Shown: positions 46,101-56,400 of the stretch, piece after piece
How the letters are laid out: each line of letters begins with the position of its first letter
How positions within the stretch are numbered: the first letter of the stretch is position 1
NCBI RefSeq assembly: GCF_900108185.1
Contig: NZ_FNVA01000006.1
Coordinates: 248,001 to 312,000 of the forward strand
Direction of reading: 5' to 3'
Length of the DNA: 64,000 nt
From: Bryocella elongata
GTDB lineage: Bacteria; Acidobacteriota; Terriglobia; Terriglobales; Acidobacteriaceae
Program-made: the position numbers and the translations under genes
The notes under the pieces: generated by a model
The model's database searches: none
Told to the model about the DNA's origin: nothing
The model's input: the letters and a program-made list of their open reading frames with translations, nothing else

Positions 46101-46925
46101 CTAGAGGTTGTAGATGCGGGTGGCGGTCTCGCCGAAGATTGCGGCTTGTTCCGTTTCGCTGAGGCCGGCGCAGTAGTTGCGCAGGGTATCCCACCAGCGG
46201 GTGTAGCTGGAGGCTACGAGGCAGACGGGCCAGTCGGAGCCGGCCATCAGGCGGGAGGGGCCGAAGGCTTCGAGGACGGTGTCGAGATACGGCTGCAGAG
46301 AGTCGGGGGTCCAGGTGGCCCAGTCAGCTTCCGTGACGAGGCCGGAGATCTTGCAGGTGACGTTCTCGCGCTTTGCGAGCTCGAGTACGTTCGCGCGCCA
46401 GGGTTCGAGCTCGGCGGCGGCGATGCGGGGCTTCGCGATGTGGTCAAGCACGAAGGACTGCTTGGGATGGCGATCGACGAAGCGGATCGTCTCTTCGAGT
46501 TGGCGCTCGAAGATGAGGATGTCGTAGACGAGGGAGTGTGAAGCGAGGGCGGAGATGCCGCGGTTGAAGGCGGGATCGTCGAGGAAGCCGGCGGGCTCGG
46601 CCTGCACGACGTGGCGGAGGCCCTTTAGTTTGGGGTCGTCGATGAAGGCGTCGAGGAGGGCTTCGATGTGACTGTCGGCGAGGGGCAGCCAGCCGACGAC
46701 GCCGCGCATGGCGGGGCAGGTGCGCGCGAGGTCGAGGAGCCAGCGGGTCTCCTTGAGGGTCTGGCGGGCCTGCACGGCGACCGCGCCGTCGATGTTCGCT
46801 GCAGCGAGTTCGTGGTCGAGGTCAGTGGGAAGGAAGTCGCGGCGGAGGACGGCCATGGAGTCGTCGATCCAGCCGTATTCCGCCTGGGTGTAGCGCCAGA
46901 GGTGGTGGTGGGCGTCGATGGTCAT
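46101..46925 (-). CDS. Amidohydrolase of the L-fuconolactonase/L-rhamnonolactonase group
   Basis: 274-residue TIM-barrel hydrolase of the COG3618 type: N-terminal [54 protein letters not shown] and the C-terminal [12 protein letters not shown]. These enzymes open sugar-acid lactones such as L-fucono-1,5-lactone. The upstream gene on the same strand, 125 bases away across a palindromic repeat, encodes an FAH-fold hydrolase. Together they match late and middle steps of non-phosphorylated deoxyhexose catabolism. Substrate is inferred. Confidence 0.88.
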   Translation of the reverse strand: MTIDAHHHLWRYTQAEYGWIDDSMAVLRRDFLPTDLDHELAAANIDGAVAVQARQTLKETRWLLDLARTCPAMRGVVGWLPLADSHIEALLDAFIDDPKLKGLRHVVQAEPAGFLDDPAFNRGISALASHSLVYDILIFERQLEETIRFVDRHPKQSFVLDHIAKPRIAAAELEPWRANVLELAKRENVTCKISGLVTEADWATWTPDSLQPYLDTVLEAFGPSRLMAGSDWPVCLVASSYTRWWDTLRNYCAGLSETEQAAIFGETATRIYNL

Positions 46926-47016
46926 AGGGAGGGCAGTGAGTAGAGGTCAGTGAGTAGCGAGTAGATCGGGAGGCGGTGGCACAGGCAGGCGGGGCGCTGC
47001 TGGGACATCCTGGGAA

Positions 47017-47048
47017 CCCACGTCTCAGAAGAGAGACGTGGGGCACCC
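47017..47048. repeat. GGGGCACCC-type palindromic repeat (CCCACGTCTC arm type)
   Basis: Arms CCCACGTCTC (47017-47026) and GAGACGTGGG (47033-47042) followed by GCACCC, lying just after the stop of the FAH-fold gene. The same arm sequence is seen, decayed, inside the DNA glycosylase gene at 10939-10969. Confidence 0.88.
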
Positions 47049-47050
47049 AA

Positions 47051-47911
47051 TTACCGCTCCGCGACGGTCTTGTTGCGGAGCTCGCCGAGCTTCTCTACGC
47101 GGAGGACCATCTCTTCGTTGGGCTTGATCCAGCGCTTCGGGTCGCGGCCTAAGCCTACGCCCTGTGGGGTTCCGGTGCTGATGATGTCGCCGGGTTCGAG
47201 CGGGCAGATGGAGGAGAGGTACTCGATGAGCGCGGGGACCTTGAAGATGAGGTCGCGGGTGTTGGCGCTCTGGAGAACTTCGCCGTCGATGGCGAGGGAG
47301 ATGTCGAGGGTGTGGGGGTCGCCGACTTCGTCGGCGGTGACGATGGCGGGGCCGAGGGGGCAGAAGGTCGGGAAGCTCTTGCCGAGCGTCCACTGGGTGG
47401 TGGCGAGCTGGATGTCGCGCGCAGAGATGTCGTTGCAGATGGTGTAGCCGAAGACGTGCTGTTCCCAGTCGGCGGCAGCGATGCGGTAGCCGCCCTTGCC
47501 GATGACGACGGCCATCTCGACTTCGTAGTCGGGCTCGGTGGAGTTCTTGGGGAGGATGACGGTGGCGTCCTGTCCGACGATGCCGGACTGAAGCTTGAGG
47601 AAGACCGTGGGGACGGCCTGGGTCTTCATCTTCGATTCGGTGGCGTGCTCGGCGTAGTTGAGGCCGATGGCGAAGATGCGCGGCGGGTTGGAGATGGGCG
47701 CCAGCAGGGTGGCATCGGCGAGCGGGAGGCGCGGGCAGGTCGCAAGGCCAGCCTCGATCGTGGCCTGCGCGGGTTCAGCACCGGCGATGATGCTGAGGGT
47801 GTCGGGGAAGAGGCCGGAGAGATCGGCGATGACCTCCGCGGCAGCTTCGGCGAGCAGTACTCCGGGGCGCGCGGTGGGGTGATCGGCGGTCTGAAAGGTC
47901 ACAAACTTCAC
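47051..47911 (-). CDS. Fumarylacetoacetate-hydrolase-family protein (2,4-diketo-3-deoxy-L-fuconate hydrolase-like)
   Basis: 286-residue FAH-fold enzyme. Metal ligands are in the YEVEMAVVIGKGG region (ExE) with a further Asp in CNDISARDIQ; LNYAEHATE near residue 84 and STGTPQGVGLGRDP are family marks. Relatives cleave 2,4-diketo-3-deoxy-L-fuconate or -rhamnonate, as well as acylpyruvates. The adjacent lactonase supports a deoxysugar-acid role. Starts at ATG 47911. Confidence 0.9.
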   Translation of the reverse strand: MKFVTFQTADHPTARPGVLLAEAAAEVIADLSGLFPDTLSIIAGAEPAQATIEAGLATCPRLPLADATLLAPISNPPRIFAIGLNYAEHATESKMKTQAVPTVFLKLQSGIVGQDATVILPKNSTEPDYEVEMAVVIGKGGYRIAAADWEQHVFGYTICNDISARDIQLATTQWTLGKSFPTFCPLGPAIVTADEVGDPHTLDISLAIDGEVLQSANTRDLIFKVPALIEYLSSICPLEPGDIISTGTPQGVGLGRDPKRWIKPNEEMVLRVEKLGELRNKTVAER

Positions 47912-48450
47912 GGGGTCGTTCTCCTGAGAGTGAGTCTTGACGGCGGGGAGTTAACGCTATCTGCCACGCCGGACGTAACGAGGATAGCAGTGGCGCGGCC
48001 TGGCTGGCGGCGGAGAAGACGTTGCCGTCCTGCGGCTGGGACGAACGGGAACTCCGCTGACGTGACGTGGAGTGCAAAGCGGGCTTGCAATTTGACGGCA
48101 TTGTTATATCCTGAGGATCATCGGATCACATACATCTGGTTCCCGTTCCAGCGGTTTTGGGGCGTAGAAGCCTTTTCATCAAGATCAGTTCTGTCTCACA
48201 GTCCTGTGCTTTCCAGCCTTACCCGAACCCAAGTGTGGAGGCGAGCGCCGAAGTGTATCCGGAATCCAGGATGACGGTCTCTGGGCCCAGCCTTACGCAT
48301 CACCCTGCAGTTCTTTGAGTTTTCGCGCATTCGCGCGCTTCTTCTTGATTTGCACCGAGTAGACGGACAAGAGGGCGACTCGCTGCATCGCGGCAGGCCG
48401 CATTCGTGCATCCGCATGACGTTTTGCAACACGCTTCAGGAGGCAGCACC
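47912..48450. other. 539-base intergenic region upstream of the TonB receptor
   Basis: Divergent regulatory region between the FAH-fold gene and the receptor. TATATC near 48105 is the best -10-like hexamer, without a well-placed -35. Nothing in it reads as a protein. AGGAGG at 48438-48443 is the receptor's ribosome binding site. Confidence 0.45.
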
Positions 48451-51400
48451 GTGGTAGATCGCATTCGCAAGTCCGTAGTCTGTTCCTTCGCTCTCGCGAC
48501 TCTTCTGCTCTTCATGACGGCCACGGCCGCTCTCGCTCAAACGACTCTTGGCGGCATCACGGGAACGGTCAGCGACCCGCAGGGAAGCGTTGTCCCCGGC
48601 GTCTCGGTGACAGCTGTCTCCAAGGAGACCGGCCTTCAGCGCACGGCAGTCTCGAACGCAGAGGGAACGTATGCGCTGGTGAATCTTCCGATCGGCACCT
48701 ACACGCTGACCTTCACACGCGATGGCTTTGCGCCGGAGAAGTATCCGGGGATCGCAGTCTCGGCCGACCGCACTCAGAGCGTGCCCGTATCGCTGAAGGT
48801 TGGCGGCAGCACCGAGTCTGTGGAAGTGGACTTTCAGCCGCTTGTAAACGCGGTGGATACGACGAACGGCTATGGGCTCGACAAGGCACAGATCTCGAAC
48901 ATCCCGCTGCCGACAGGTTCGGTGTTCGGTGCGGCGATCCTGACGCCCGGCGTGAATGCGGAATTGCCCTCCGGCACCGGCGCGCTCTCTGGCCTCGGCA
49001 ATCCCCCGATCTGGGCGAACGGCCAGCGCGATACCTCGAACAGCTTCTCGCTGAACGGTGTGGACGCCTCGAACCTGTTCAACGGCAAGAGCACGTCGAA
49101 CGTCGGCTCGGCTCGCGTCATCAACTCGACTGGCGCTTCGACCTCGGGTGGCGGCGGTGGCGTGATCCAGTCGAGTGCTTCGGTGTACCTGTCGATCGGC
49201 AACGCGATTCCTACACCTGCGCCGGAGACGGTGGAAGAGATGCACGTCAATGCGTCGATGTATGACGCGCAGCAGGGTTCGACCTCGGGTGCGCATATTG
49301 AGGTCAACACCGCAACTGGTACCAACGCATATCACTTTTCGGGCTATGGCCGTCGTGGCACGGATGCGATGAATGCCGCGCCGTTCTTCTTCAAGAACGA
49401 CCCCGGCATTCCTGCCGCGCTCAAGGTTCCAGAGCTGCATCGCTATATCGTCGGTGGAACGGCGGGCGGACCGATCATCAAGGACAAGCTGTTCGGCTTC
49501 GTCTCCTACCAGCATCTTCATGTATCGGACCAGGAGATCGGTGACAGCTTTCTGGCAGTTCCCATCGGACTGAGCGATACGACGCGCACGGCGTCGGGAT
49601 TCGCCGGACTGGTGAATGATCCAAACTCGTTCGGTACGTCTCTGGGGGCGGGCGATATCGACCGGACCGCGCTGGGGCTGTTCAACTCGCCATCGCTTCC
49701 GGGCGAGCCGGGTAAGTGGCTGATCCCGAACGCGACCAGCACGCCGACCTATCAGCACCCGTTCAGCGCGTTCCTTCCGGGTACCGGGCGTTTCAAGGCC
49801 GACCTGGCAGTGGCGAACCTGGACTACAACATGACGAAAAAGGACACGCTGGCTTTGAAGTACTACTACCAGCACGATCCGACCCTGGCTCCGTATGCGT
49901 ATTCGAGCGTGCCAGGCTTTACTGAACATCTGGACAGCGGCGCGCAGGTGGTTTCGATCACAAACACCTACCTGGTGAAGTCGAACCTGAGCACGACACA
50001 GACGTTCGGGTTCATCCGCGAGAAGACGTGGATGGACAATGAGCAGCCGTTCACGCCGCAGTCGATTCCGGCGGGCAGTCTGGGCACCGTGTCGATCAAC
50101 ACGTTCAACTCGAAGTATTTCCCGGGTGTCTCGATCTACAACGTCTATGGCGGCTATCAGCCGGCAGGCACGAGTTCAGCGATTCTGAACATCGGCCCGA
50201 ACGCGGAAGGTCAGTCGCCGAACACCGGCGTCTTCCAGAACCGCTTCCAGCCTTCGGCGAATGCGATCTGGACGCTGGGCAAGCACACGGTCACGTTTGG
50301 CGGGTCGTATTCCAACACGCAGTTGAACACCATCGATCACCGCACTGGAACCGGGACGGTGGCGACGGATGACTTTTCTGCGTTCGCGCAGGGATACGTT
50401 ACTCCGGGAAGCGCCTCGACGGGCTTCTATGTCACCAGCTTCCTGCAGGGGAACGCGAATCGTTACTACCGCGCGAACCAGGTGGGCACGTATGTACAGG
50501 ATAAGTTCCAGGTGACGCCTACGTTGTCGCTGACTGCCGGCCTCCGTTACGACTGGGACGGTGGCCTGAGCGAGAAGTATGGTCGCCTGTTCAACTTCGA
50601 TCCTTCGCTTTACAGCTACAACAGCGGCTCCGACACGATTACGAATCCCGGCTTCATTATTGCCGGCAACAACACCAACGGCACCTCGGGTGTAAGCAAC
50701 ACGACACTGACGGGCCGGCAGTGGGGCATCGGCCCGCGCGTAGGTGCAGCGTGGCAGCCTGAGGTCTTCCATAACAAGCTGGTGGTTCGCTCAGGCTTCG
50801 GCATGTACTACGACCGAGGTGAGCTGTTTACCTACTTCTCCCCGGGCTACGCGATCGGTACAGTGACGGGTGGTCCGTTTGGTGTGAATCAGCAGCTGCC
50901 GTTCGTGACTTCTTCGACCTGCACGCAGGGAAGTCTTTATAGCTACTACATTCCGACTTGCGGCGGCGGCGGCGGTTACGGCCCACCGGTGGCTCCCCCG
51001 GATCCTGTGAACGGCAACCTGGAAAATCCGTACGGTCAAGCGATCAGCAATCCTGTATCGACAAGCCCGAAGGCCTCGGATCTTGCCAAGTACCTTCCCA
51101 ACCTGGACGCGATCAGCAACGGAGGACAGCCGATTTCCCTCGGCGTCTACGACCGTAAGAACAAGCTGCCGTACACGTACAACTACACGCTGGACATCCA
51201 GTGGCAGCCTCGCAACGACCTGGCGATCGACATCGGCTATGTGGGCAACCTCGGCCGTCACCAGGTGATCCCGGTACCGTTCAACCAGCCCGGCCTTGCG
51301 AATGCTTCGGCCCCGATCCACGGTGAGATCTACAGCTACGGCTACAACGTAGGTGGCGTGAATCTGCCGAATGGCCAACCGTACGATGCGGACTACGAAG

Positions 51401-52356
51401 GCGGCAACGTGGACCATCGCGTGCCGTACGTGGGATACGCGGCGGAGTCGATCTCCTACAAGGCGGCCGGTGTGGATCAATACAACGCGCTGAATGCTCA
51501 CGTGGAGAAGCGGATGAGCCACGGTGTGCAGGTGGGCGCCTCGTACACTTACTCGCATGCCCTCGACGAGCAGAGCGGTCTGGGCCTTTTCTATAACGGC
51601 AACAACCCGCTAAACCTGCGCGATGGTTATGCGTCCGCCGACTTTGACCGCACTCACGTGCTGAATTTCAACTACGTCTTCCGTGCCCCGGATCTGATCC
51701 ACGACAACAGCTTTGGCCGTTACTTCGCCAATGGTTGGTCGCTGGTGGGACTTACGGTGCTGCAGAGCGGTCAACCGTACAGCGTGATCGACTTCTCAGG
51801 TGCCGTCGGTTCGATCTACTACTCAACCTCGGATGGCATCACAAATCCGATTGTTCCGCTGGCGAGCGGATGCACGCCGAAGAGCGCCAGGACTGGCTTG
51901 TCCGGTGCATTCGGCGATACAGCGTTGAAGGCTTCGTGCTTCACGCTGCCGCTGCTGACGCCTAACTCGAGCAACGGCATTCCGTCGAACGATCCTTACG
52001 AGACGGGCTTTACGAAGGGGCAGCGCAATATCTTCAAGCAGGCGTTTCAGCGCCGCGCTGATGCCTCGATCGTGAAAGAGACGCGCTTCGGTGATCGCTA
52101 CAACCTCCGCTATACCTTCGATGTCTACAACCTGACCAACAGTGCGAGCTTCGACGTTCCTGGGAACGAGGTCTCTCAGAACGCGGGCTACAACGCATTC
52201 CCGGCGGCGGGGCAGACTCCATTGCCGACGGGTTGCAACGCACAGGGGCAGCAGACCAACACCAGCTTCTACAACTGCCCCGGTGGCTTGGGCATCGTCT
52301 CGCACACCATCGGCAGCCCGCGTCAGATCCAGATGTCGCTGAGCTTCATGTTCTAA
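48451..52356 (+). CDS. Oar-like TonB-dependent outer-membrane receptor
   Basis: 1301-residue outer-membrane transporter. Signal peptide VCSFALATLLLFMTATAALAQ (about residues 10-30). Carboxypeptidase-regulatory-like domain from about 31 to 115 (GGITGTVSDPQGSVVPGVSVTAVS). Then a plug, then a long beta-barrel with repeated Tyr/Asn-rich strands and the terminal OM signal QIQMSLSFMF. This type is abundant in Acidobacteria, where substrates are thought to be oligosaccharides or other large molecules. I choose GTG 48451, seven bases after AGGAGG; the longer frame from 48406 puts 15 residues before the signal. It probably imports the substrate for the neighbouring lactonase/FAH genes, but this is inference from position. 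Confidence 0.93.
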   Translation: MVDRIRKSVVCSFALATLLLFMTATAALAQTTLGGITGTVSDPQGSVVPGVSVTAVSKETGLQRTAVSNAEGTYALVNLPIGTYTLTFTRDGFAPEKYPGIAVSADRTQSVPVSLKVGGSTESVEVDFQPLVNAVDTTNGYGLDKAQISNIPLPTGSVFGAAILTPGVNAELPSGTGALSGLGNPPIWANGQRDTSNSFSLNGVDASNLFNGKSTSNVGSARVINSTGASTSGGGGGVIQSSASVYLSIGNAIPTPAPETVEEMHVNASMYDAQQGSTSGAHIEVNTATGTNAYHFSGYGRRGTDAMNAAPFFFKNDPGIPAALKVPELHRYIVGGTAGGPIIKDKLFGFVSYQHLHVSDQEIGDSFLAVPIGLSDTTRTASGFAGLVNDPNSFGTSLGAGDIDRTALGLFNSPSLPGEPGKWLIPNATSTPTYQHPFSAFLPGTGRFKADLAVANLDYNMTKKDTLALKYYYQHDPTLAPYAYSSVPGFTEHLDSGAQVVSITNTYLVKSNLSTTQTFGFIREKTWMDNEQPFTPQSIPAGSLGTVSINTFNSKYFPGVSIYNVYGGYQPAGTSSAILNIGPNAEGQSPNTGVFQNRFQPSANAIWTLGKHTVTFGGSYSNTQLNTIDHRTGTGTVATDDFSAFAQGYVTPGSASTGFYVTSFLQGNANRYYRANQVGTYVQDKFQVTPTLSLTAGLRYDWDGGLSEKYGRLFNFDPSLYSYNSGSDTITNPGFIIAGNNTNGTSGVSNTTLTGRQWGIGPRVGAAWQPEVFHNKLVVRSGFGMYYDRGELFTYFSPGYAIGTVTGGPFGVNQQLPFVTSSTCTQGSLYSYYIPTCGGGGGYGPPVAPPDPVNGNLENPYGQAISNPVSTSPKASDLAKYLPNLDAISNGGQPISLGVYDRKNKLPYTYNYTLDIQWQPRNDLAIDIGYVGNLGRHQVIPVPFNQPGLANASAPIHGEIYSYGYNVGGVNLPNGQPYDADYEGGNVDHRVPYVGYAAESISYKAAGVDQYNALNAHVEKRMSHGVQVGASYTYSHALDEQSGLGLFYNGNNPLNLRDGYASADFDRTHVLNFNYVFRAPDLIHDNSFGRYFANGWSLVGLTVLQSGQPYSVIDFSGAVGSIYYSTSDGITNPIVPLASGCTPKSARTGLSGAFGDTALKASCFTLPLLTPNSSNGIPSNDPYETGFTKGQRNIFKQAFQRRADASIVKETRFGDRYNLRYTFDVYNLTNSASFDVPGNEVSQNAGYNAFPAAGQTPLPTGCNAQGQQTNTSFYNCPGGLGIVSHTIGSPRQIQMSLSFMF

Positions 52357-52376
52357 GTCAGATAGCAATGCAAAAT

Positions 52377-52424
52377 GCGAAACGCTCCAACCTTGCGAAG
52401 CTTTGCAAGGTTGGAGCGTTTCGC
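52377..52424 (+). terminator. Strong terminator after the TonB receptor
   Basis: 20-bp perfect stem (52377-52396 with 52405-52424) with an eight-base loop, then GTTT. It begins 21 bases after the stop and also lies 25 bases from the convergent LysR gene's stop, so it may serve both. Confidence 0.92.
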
Positions 52425-52448
52425 GTTTGGCTGATTGTCGGCGGTTTG

Positions 52449-53357
52449 TTAGTCGCCGCCGCTCTTCTGGATGCGCGCCCTCTGCTCGCGGAGCAGAGCG
52501 AGGAAGTCCTCGAGCGCGGCGCTGTGGTTGTTGGGATTCCACGCCACCGCGAGGCCGATTGAGAGGGTGTTTGGCGTGAGTTCGCTGAAGGCGAGGCCCT
52601 TCGCCCTTAGATGACGAACGCCAGCGGGCACGAGCGCTACACCTTCACCCGCCTCAACGAGTGTGAGGACGCCGGACCACGTCGGAGAGGTGTTGACGAT
52701 GCGCGGTGAGAAGCCTTCCGCCGCGCAAAGAGCGAGAACACCATCGAAGAGCGGCGAGTTGGCTTTGCGATCGCACAACACCAGCGGCTCTTCCGCGAGC
52801 TGCTTCACGTGCACCCGTCGATCGGCGAACTTGTGATCGGGGCGAACGACGGCGACGATGGGGTCGCGATAAAGCAGCTCAGACTGGAGGGTGCGGGTGA
52901 ACGGTGGTTCGAGCGGGCGCGTCAGTCCAACGTCGAGGCGGCCTTCTTCCAGGGCGATCTGCTGCTCGGAGGCGTGCATATCGATGAGTGCGAGGCGCGT
53001 GCCCGGGCGCCGGCGGCGATATTCGCGGATGATGCGGGGAAAGAATCCACCTGCGCCCCATAGGAAGAACCCAACGCTGAGCGTTCCGAACTCGCCCTTT
53101 TGCGAGAGGCGGGTGAGATCAATGGCGCGCTGGGCGGCGTCGAGCGTCTTGCGCGCTTCATCGAGAAAAACCCGGCCTTGCGGCGTGAGTTGAATACTGC
53201 GACCGGAGCGGTCAAAGAGTGCTGCACCCACTGTGCTCTCGAGGTCTGCCATCTGTTCGCTCACGGCGGACTGCGAGACGTGCAGGCGACGGGCGGCGGC
53301 GGTCATCGAACCGAACTCGGCGACGGCTTGAAAGTAGCGTAGATGGCGTAGTTCCAT
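52449..53357 (-). CDS. LysR-type transcriptional regulator
   Basis: 302 residues: N-terminal winged helix (LRYFQAVAEFGSMTAAARRLHVSQSAVSEQMADLE) and a periplasmic-binding-like effector domain (GTLSVGFFLWGAGGFFPRIIREYRRRRPGTRLAL...). Divergent from the RND efflux operon, 117 bases apart, the classic layout for a regulator of that operon. It probably activates it on binding a small molecule. A T-N11-A palindrome lies in the shared promoter region. Confidence 0.93.
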   Translation of the reverse strand: MELRHLRYFQAVAEFGSMTAAARRLHVSQSAVSEQMADLESTVGAALFDRSGRSIQLTPQGRVFLDEARKTLDAAQRAIDLTRLSQKGEFGTLSVGFFLWGAGGFFPRIIREYRRRRPGTRLALIDMHASEQQIALEEGRLDVGLTRPLEPPFTRTLQSELLYRDPIVAVVRPDHKFADRRVHVKQLAEEPLVLCDRKANSPLFDGVLALCAAEGFSPRIVNTSPTWSGVLTLVEAGEGVALVPAGVRHLRAKGLAFSELTPNTLSIGLAVAWNPNNHSAALEDFLALLREQRARIQKSGGD

Positions 53358-53371
53358 GCGAGAATCAGTGT

Positions 53372-53386
53372 ATCGGAAATACCGAT
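53372..53386. promoter_or_regulatory. Candidate LysR box between the regulator and the efflux operon
   Basis: ATCGG-AAATA-CCGAT is a perfect inverted repeat that fits T-N11-A. It lies 15 bases upstream of the LysR start codon and about 90 bases upstream of the permease start. TATATT at 53389-53394 is a good -10 element right after it, with no clear -35, as expected for an activator-dependent promoter. Confidence 0.6.
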
Positions 53387-53474
53387 GCTATATTACGGAA
53401 GAAACTGCGCAACCTGTAGGTCAATCTCGAGTCATACTTAACATCTCAGCCTTCGCACGGCGGGGTTCAAACGT

Positions 53475-56400
53475 ATGGGGATCGTTCGTCTAGCTCTGAA
53501 TCGGCCATACACGTTCATCGTGCTGGCTATCCTGATCCTGATCGCAGCGCCGGTCGTTATCCTGCGCACGCCGACCGACATCTTCCCGTCGATCGATATC
53601 CCCGTGGTGTCGATCGCCTGGCAGTACACGGGATTGAACGCGGAAGAACTCGAAGGCCGTCTTACGACGCCTTACGAGAAGGCCCTGACGACGCTGGTCG
53701 ACAACATCGAGCATGTTGAGTCGACGACGATGACGGGGCAGGCGATCATCAAGATCTACCTGCAGCCGGGCGCGTCGCTGGATCGCGCGAATGCGCAGGT
53801 ATCCTCGGCGTCGCAGTATCTGCTGAAGCAATTGCCTCCTGGCATTCTCCCGCCGCAGATCATCAACTTCTCCGCATCGAGCGTGCCGATTCTTCAGCTG
53901 GGCCTTTCGGGCAAGAGTCTGTCCGAGCAGCAGTTGAACGATATCGGGAGCAACCAGTTTCGTCCGCAGCTGGCTACCATTCGCGGTGCTGTGCTCCCGA
54001 ACGTGTATGGCGGTAAGCAGCGCACGATCATGATCCTGCTGGATCCGGGCCGGATGCAGGCGAAGCATCTCTCTCCGGTCGACGTGCTGCAGGCGATGGC
54101 GCGGCAGAACATCGTTGAGCCGGGCGGGACGGTGAAGATTGGTGAGTTCGAGTACGACGTGAAGCTCAACTCTTCGCCAGCTACGATCGAGGAGCTCTCG
54201 CGCCTCCCGATCCGCCAGGTGGGCGGGGCGATGGTGTACGTTCGTGACGTTGCGACCATCACGGACTCGAGCATTCCGCAGACGAACATTGTGCGCCAGG
54301 ACGGTCGCCGCGGCGTGCTGATCTCGGTGCTCAAGTCCGGCAATGCGTCGACGCTGGACGTGGTGAAGTCCGTACTTTCAAGCCTTCCGCGAATCCGGCA
54401 GATCGTGAACCAGCCGGATATGAAGATTACTCCGATTGGAGATCAGTCGATCTTCGTTCGCGGATCGATCACGGGCGTGGTGCGCGAGGCTGTCATCGCC
54501 GCGATGCTGACGGGCCTGATGATCCTGTTGTTTCTCGGTTCGTGGCGCTCGACGCTGATTATTGCGGTATCGATTCCGCTGTCGATCCTTACGTCGATCA
54601 TCATCCTCAGCCTGCTGGGCGAGACGATCAACATCATGACGTTGGGCGGACTGGCGCTGGCCGTCGGAATCCTCGTTGACGACGCGACGGTGACGATCGA
54701 GAACATCGAGCGTTATCTCGAGGAAGGTAACGAGCTCAATACTGCCATTCTGGAAGGCGCTGCGCAGATCTCCGTTCCGGCGCTTGTGTCCACGCTCTGC
54801 ATCTGCATTGTGTTCATGCCGATGTTCTTCCTCTCGGGTGTGGCGCGGTACCTGTTCGTACCTCTGGCAGAGGCCGTGGTTTTCGCGATGCTGGCGTCTT
54901 ACATGCTCTCGCGAACTCTGGTGCCCACGCTGGCGATGTACCTGCTGAAGACGCACGAGCATCATGCAGCTCCGTCTCAGAACCTCTTCGCCCGCTTTCA
55001 ACGCGCCTTCGAACGGCTGTTCGAGCGCGTACGCACGTTTTATGTTGCGCTGCTGGAGCGCGTCGTCGCTGCGCGGAAGCTGTTCATCCCGTTCTTCGTG
55101 GGATGCTGCCTTCTATGCACACTCCTGATTCCGTTCCTTGGCCAGAACTTCTTCCCGCAGTCGGACAATGGAGCGTTCATCCTTCACGTGCGCGTGAAGA
55201 CCGGCACGCGAATCGAAGAGACGGCTCGCCAGTGCGATCTTGTCGAGCAGGCGATTCGCGAGACGATTCCTTCCGCGCAGATGGATAACATCCTTGACAA
55301 CATTGGTCTTCCGTACTCGACCCTGAACACGCAGCATGCGACGAGCGGTCTGTTTGGTGCAGGGGATGCGGACATCATGGTGTCGCTGAAGGAAGACCAT
55401 CAACCGACCGCGGACTTTGTTCGCGAGCTACGCTCGAAGCTCCCGCGCGAGTTCCCAGACATCACGTTCTACTTCCTTCCATCTGACATCGTGACGCAGA
55501 TTCTGAACTTCGGTCTGCCGGCGCCGCTCGACATTCAGATCGATGGAACGGATGATTCGGGCAATCGCAAGGTGGCGAACAGTATCCTTAATGATCTTCG
55601 GCATGTCCCCGGTATCGTGGATGCGCGCGTGCAGCAGCCGGCGGATTATCCAACGCTGAACATTGCGGTGGACCGTACGAAGGCGCAGCAGGGCGGTTAC
55701 TCGGAGGCAGACGTAGGCAGCTCCATGCTGAACGAGCTTTCGGGCTCCTCGCAGCTCTCACCGATGTTCTTCCTGAATCCGAAGAATGGTGTGACATACC
55801 CGATTGTGGCGGAGACGCCGCAGTACCAGGTGCAGTCGGTGCAGGACCTGGAGAATATCCCGGTGAGCTCGCCCAACGGGAAGACTCCGGAGATCATGGC
55901 GGACGTTGCGAAGATCACCCCGGGATCGGAGATGCCGATCATCTCGCACTACAACATCCGTCGCGTGCTGGATATCTACGCCGGGGTGCAGGACCGTGAT
56001 CTCGGTGCCGTCGCCAAGGATGTAGAGAAGATCATGGCGAGGAACAAGCCCAGGCTGGCGACGGGTAACTTCGTCACGATGCGTGGACAGGTATCAACGA
56101 TGCGCGATTCGTATGTGGGCCTGTTGTTTGGTCTGCTCTTTGCCATCGTGCTGGTGTACCTGCTGATCGTGGTGAACTTCCAGAGCTGGCTCGATCCGTT
56201 CATCATCATCACGGCGCTGCCCGCAGCGCTGGCGGGCATTATCCTGTTCCTGTTCCTGACGCATACGACACTTTCGGTTCCTGCGCTGATGGGCGCCATC
56301 ATGTGCATGGGCGTGGCTACGGCCAACTCGATCCTGGTGGTGTCCTTTGCCAAGGACCGGCTGAACGACACCGGGGACGCGATTCGCTCGGCGGTGGATG

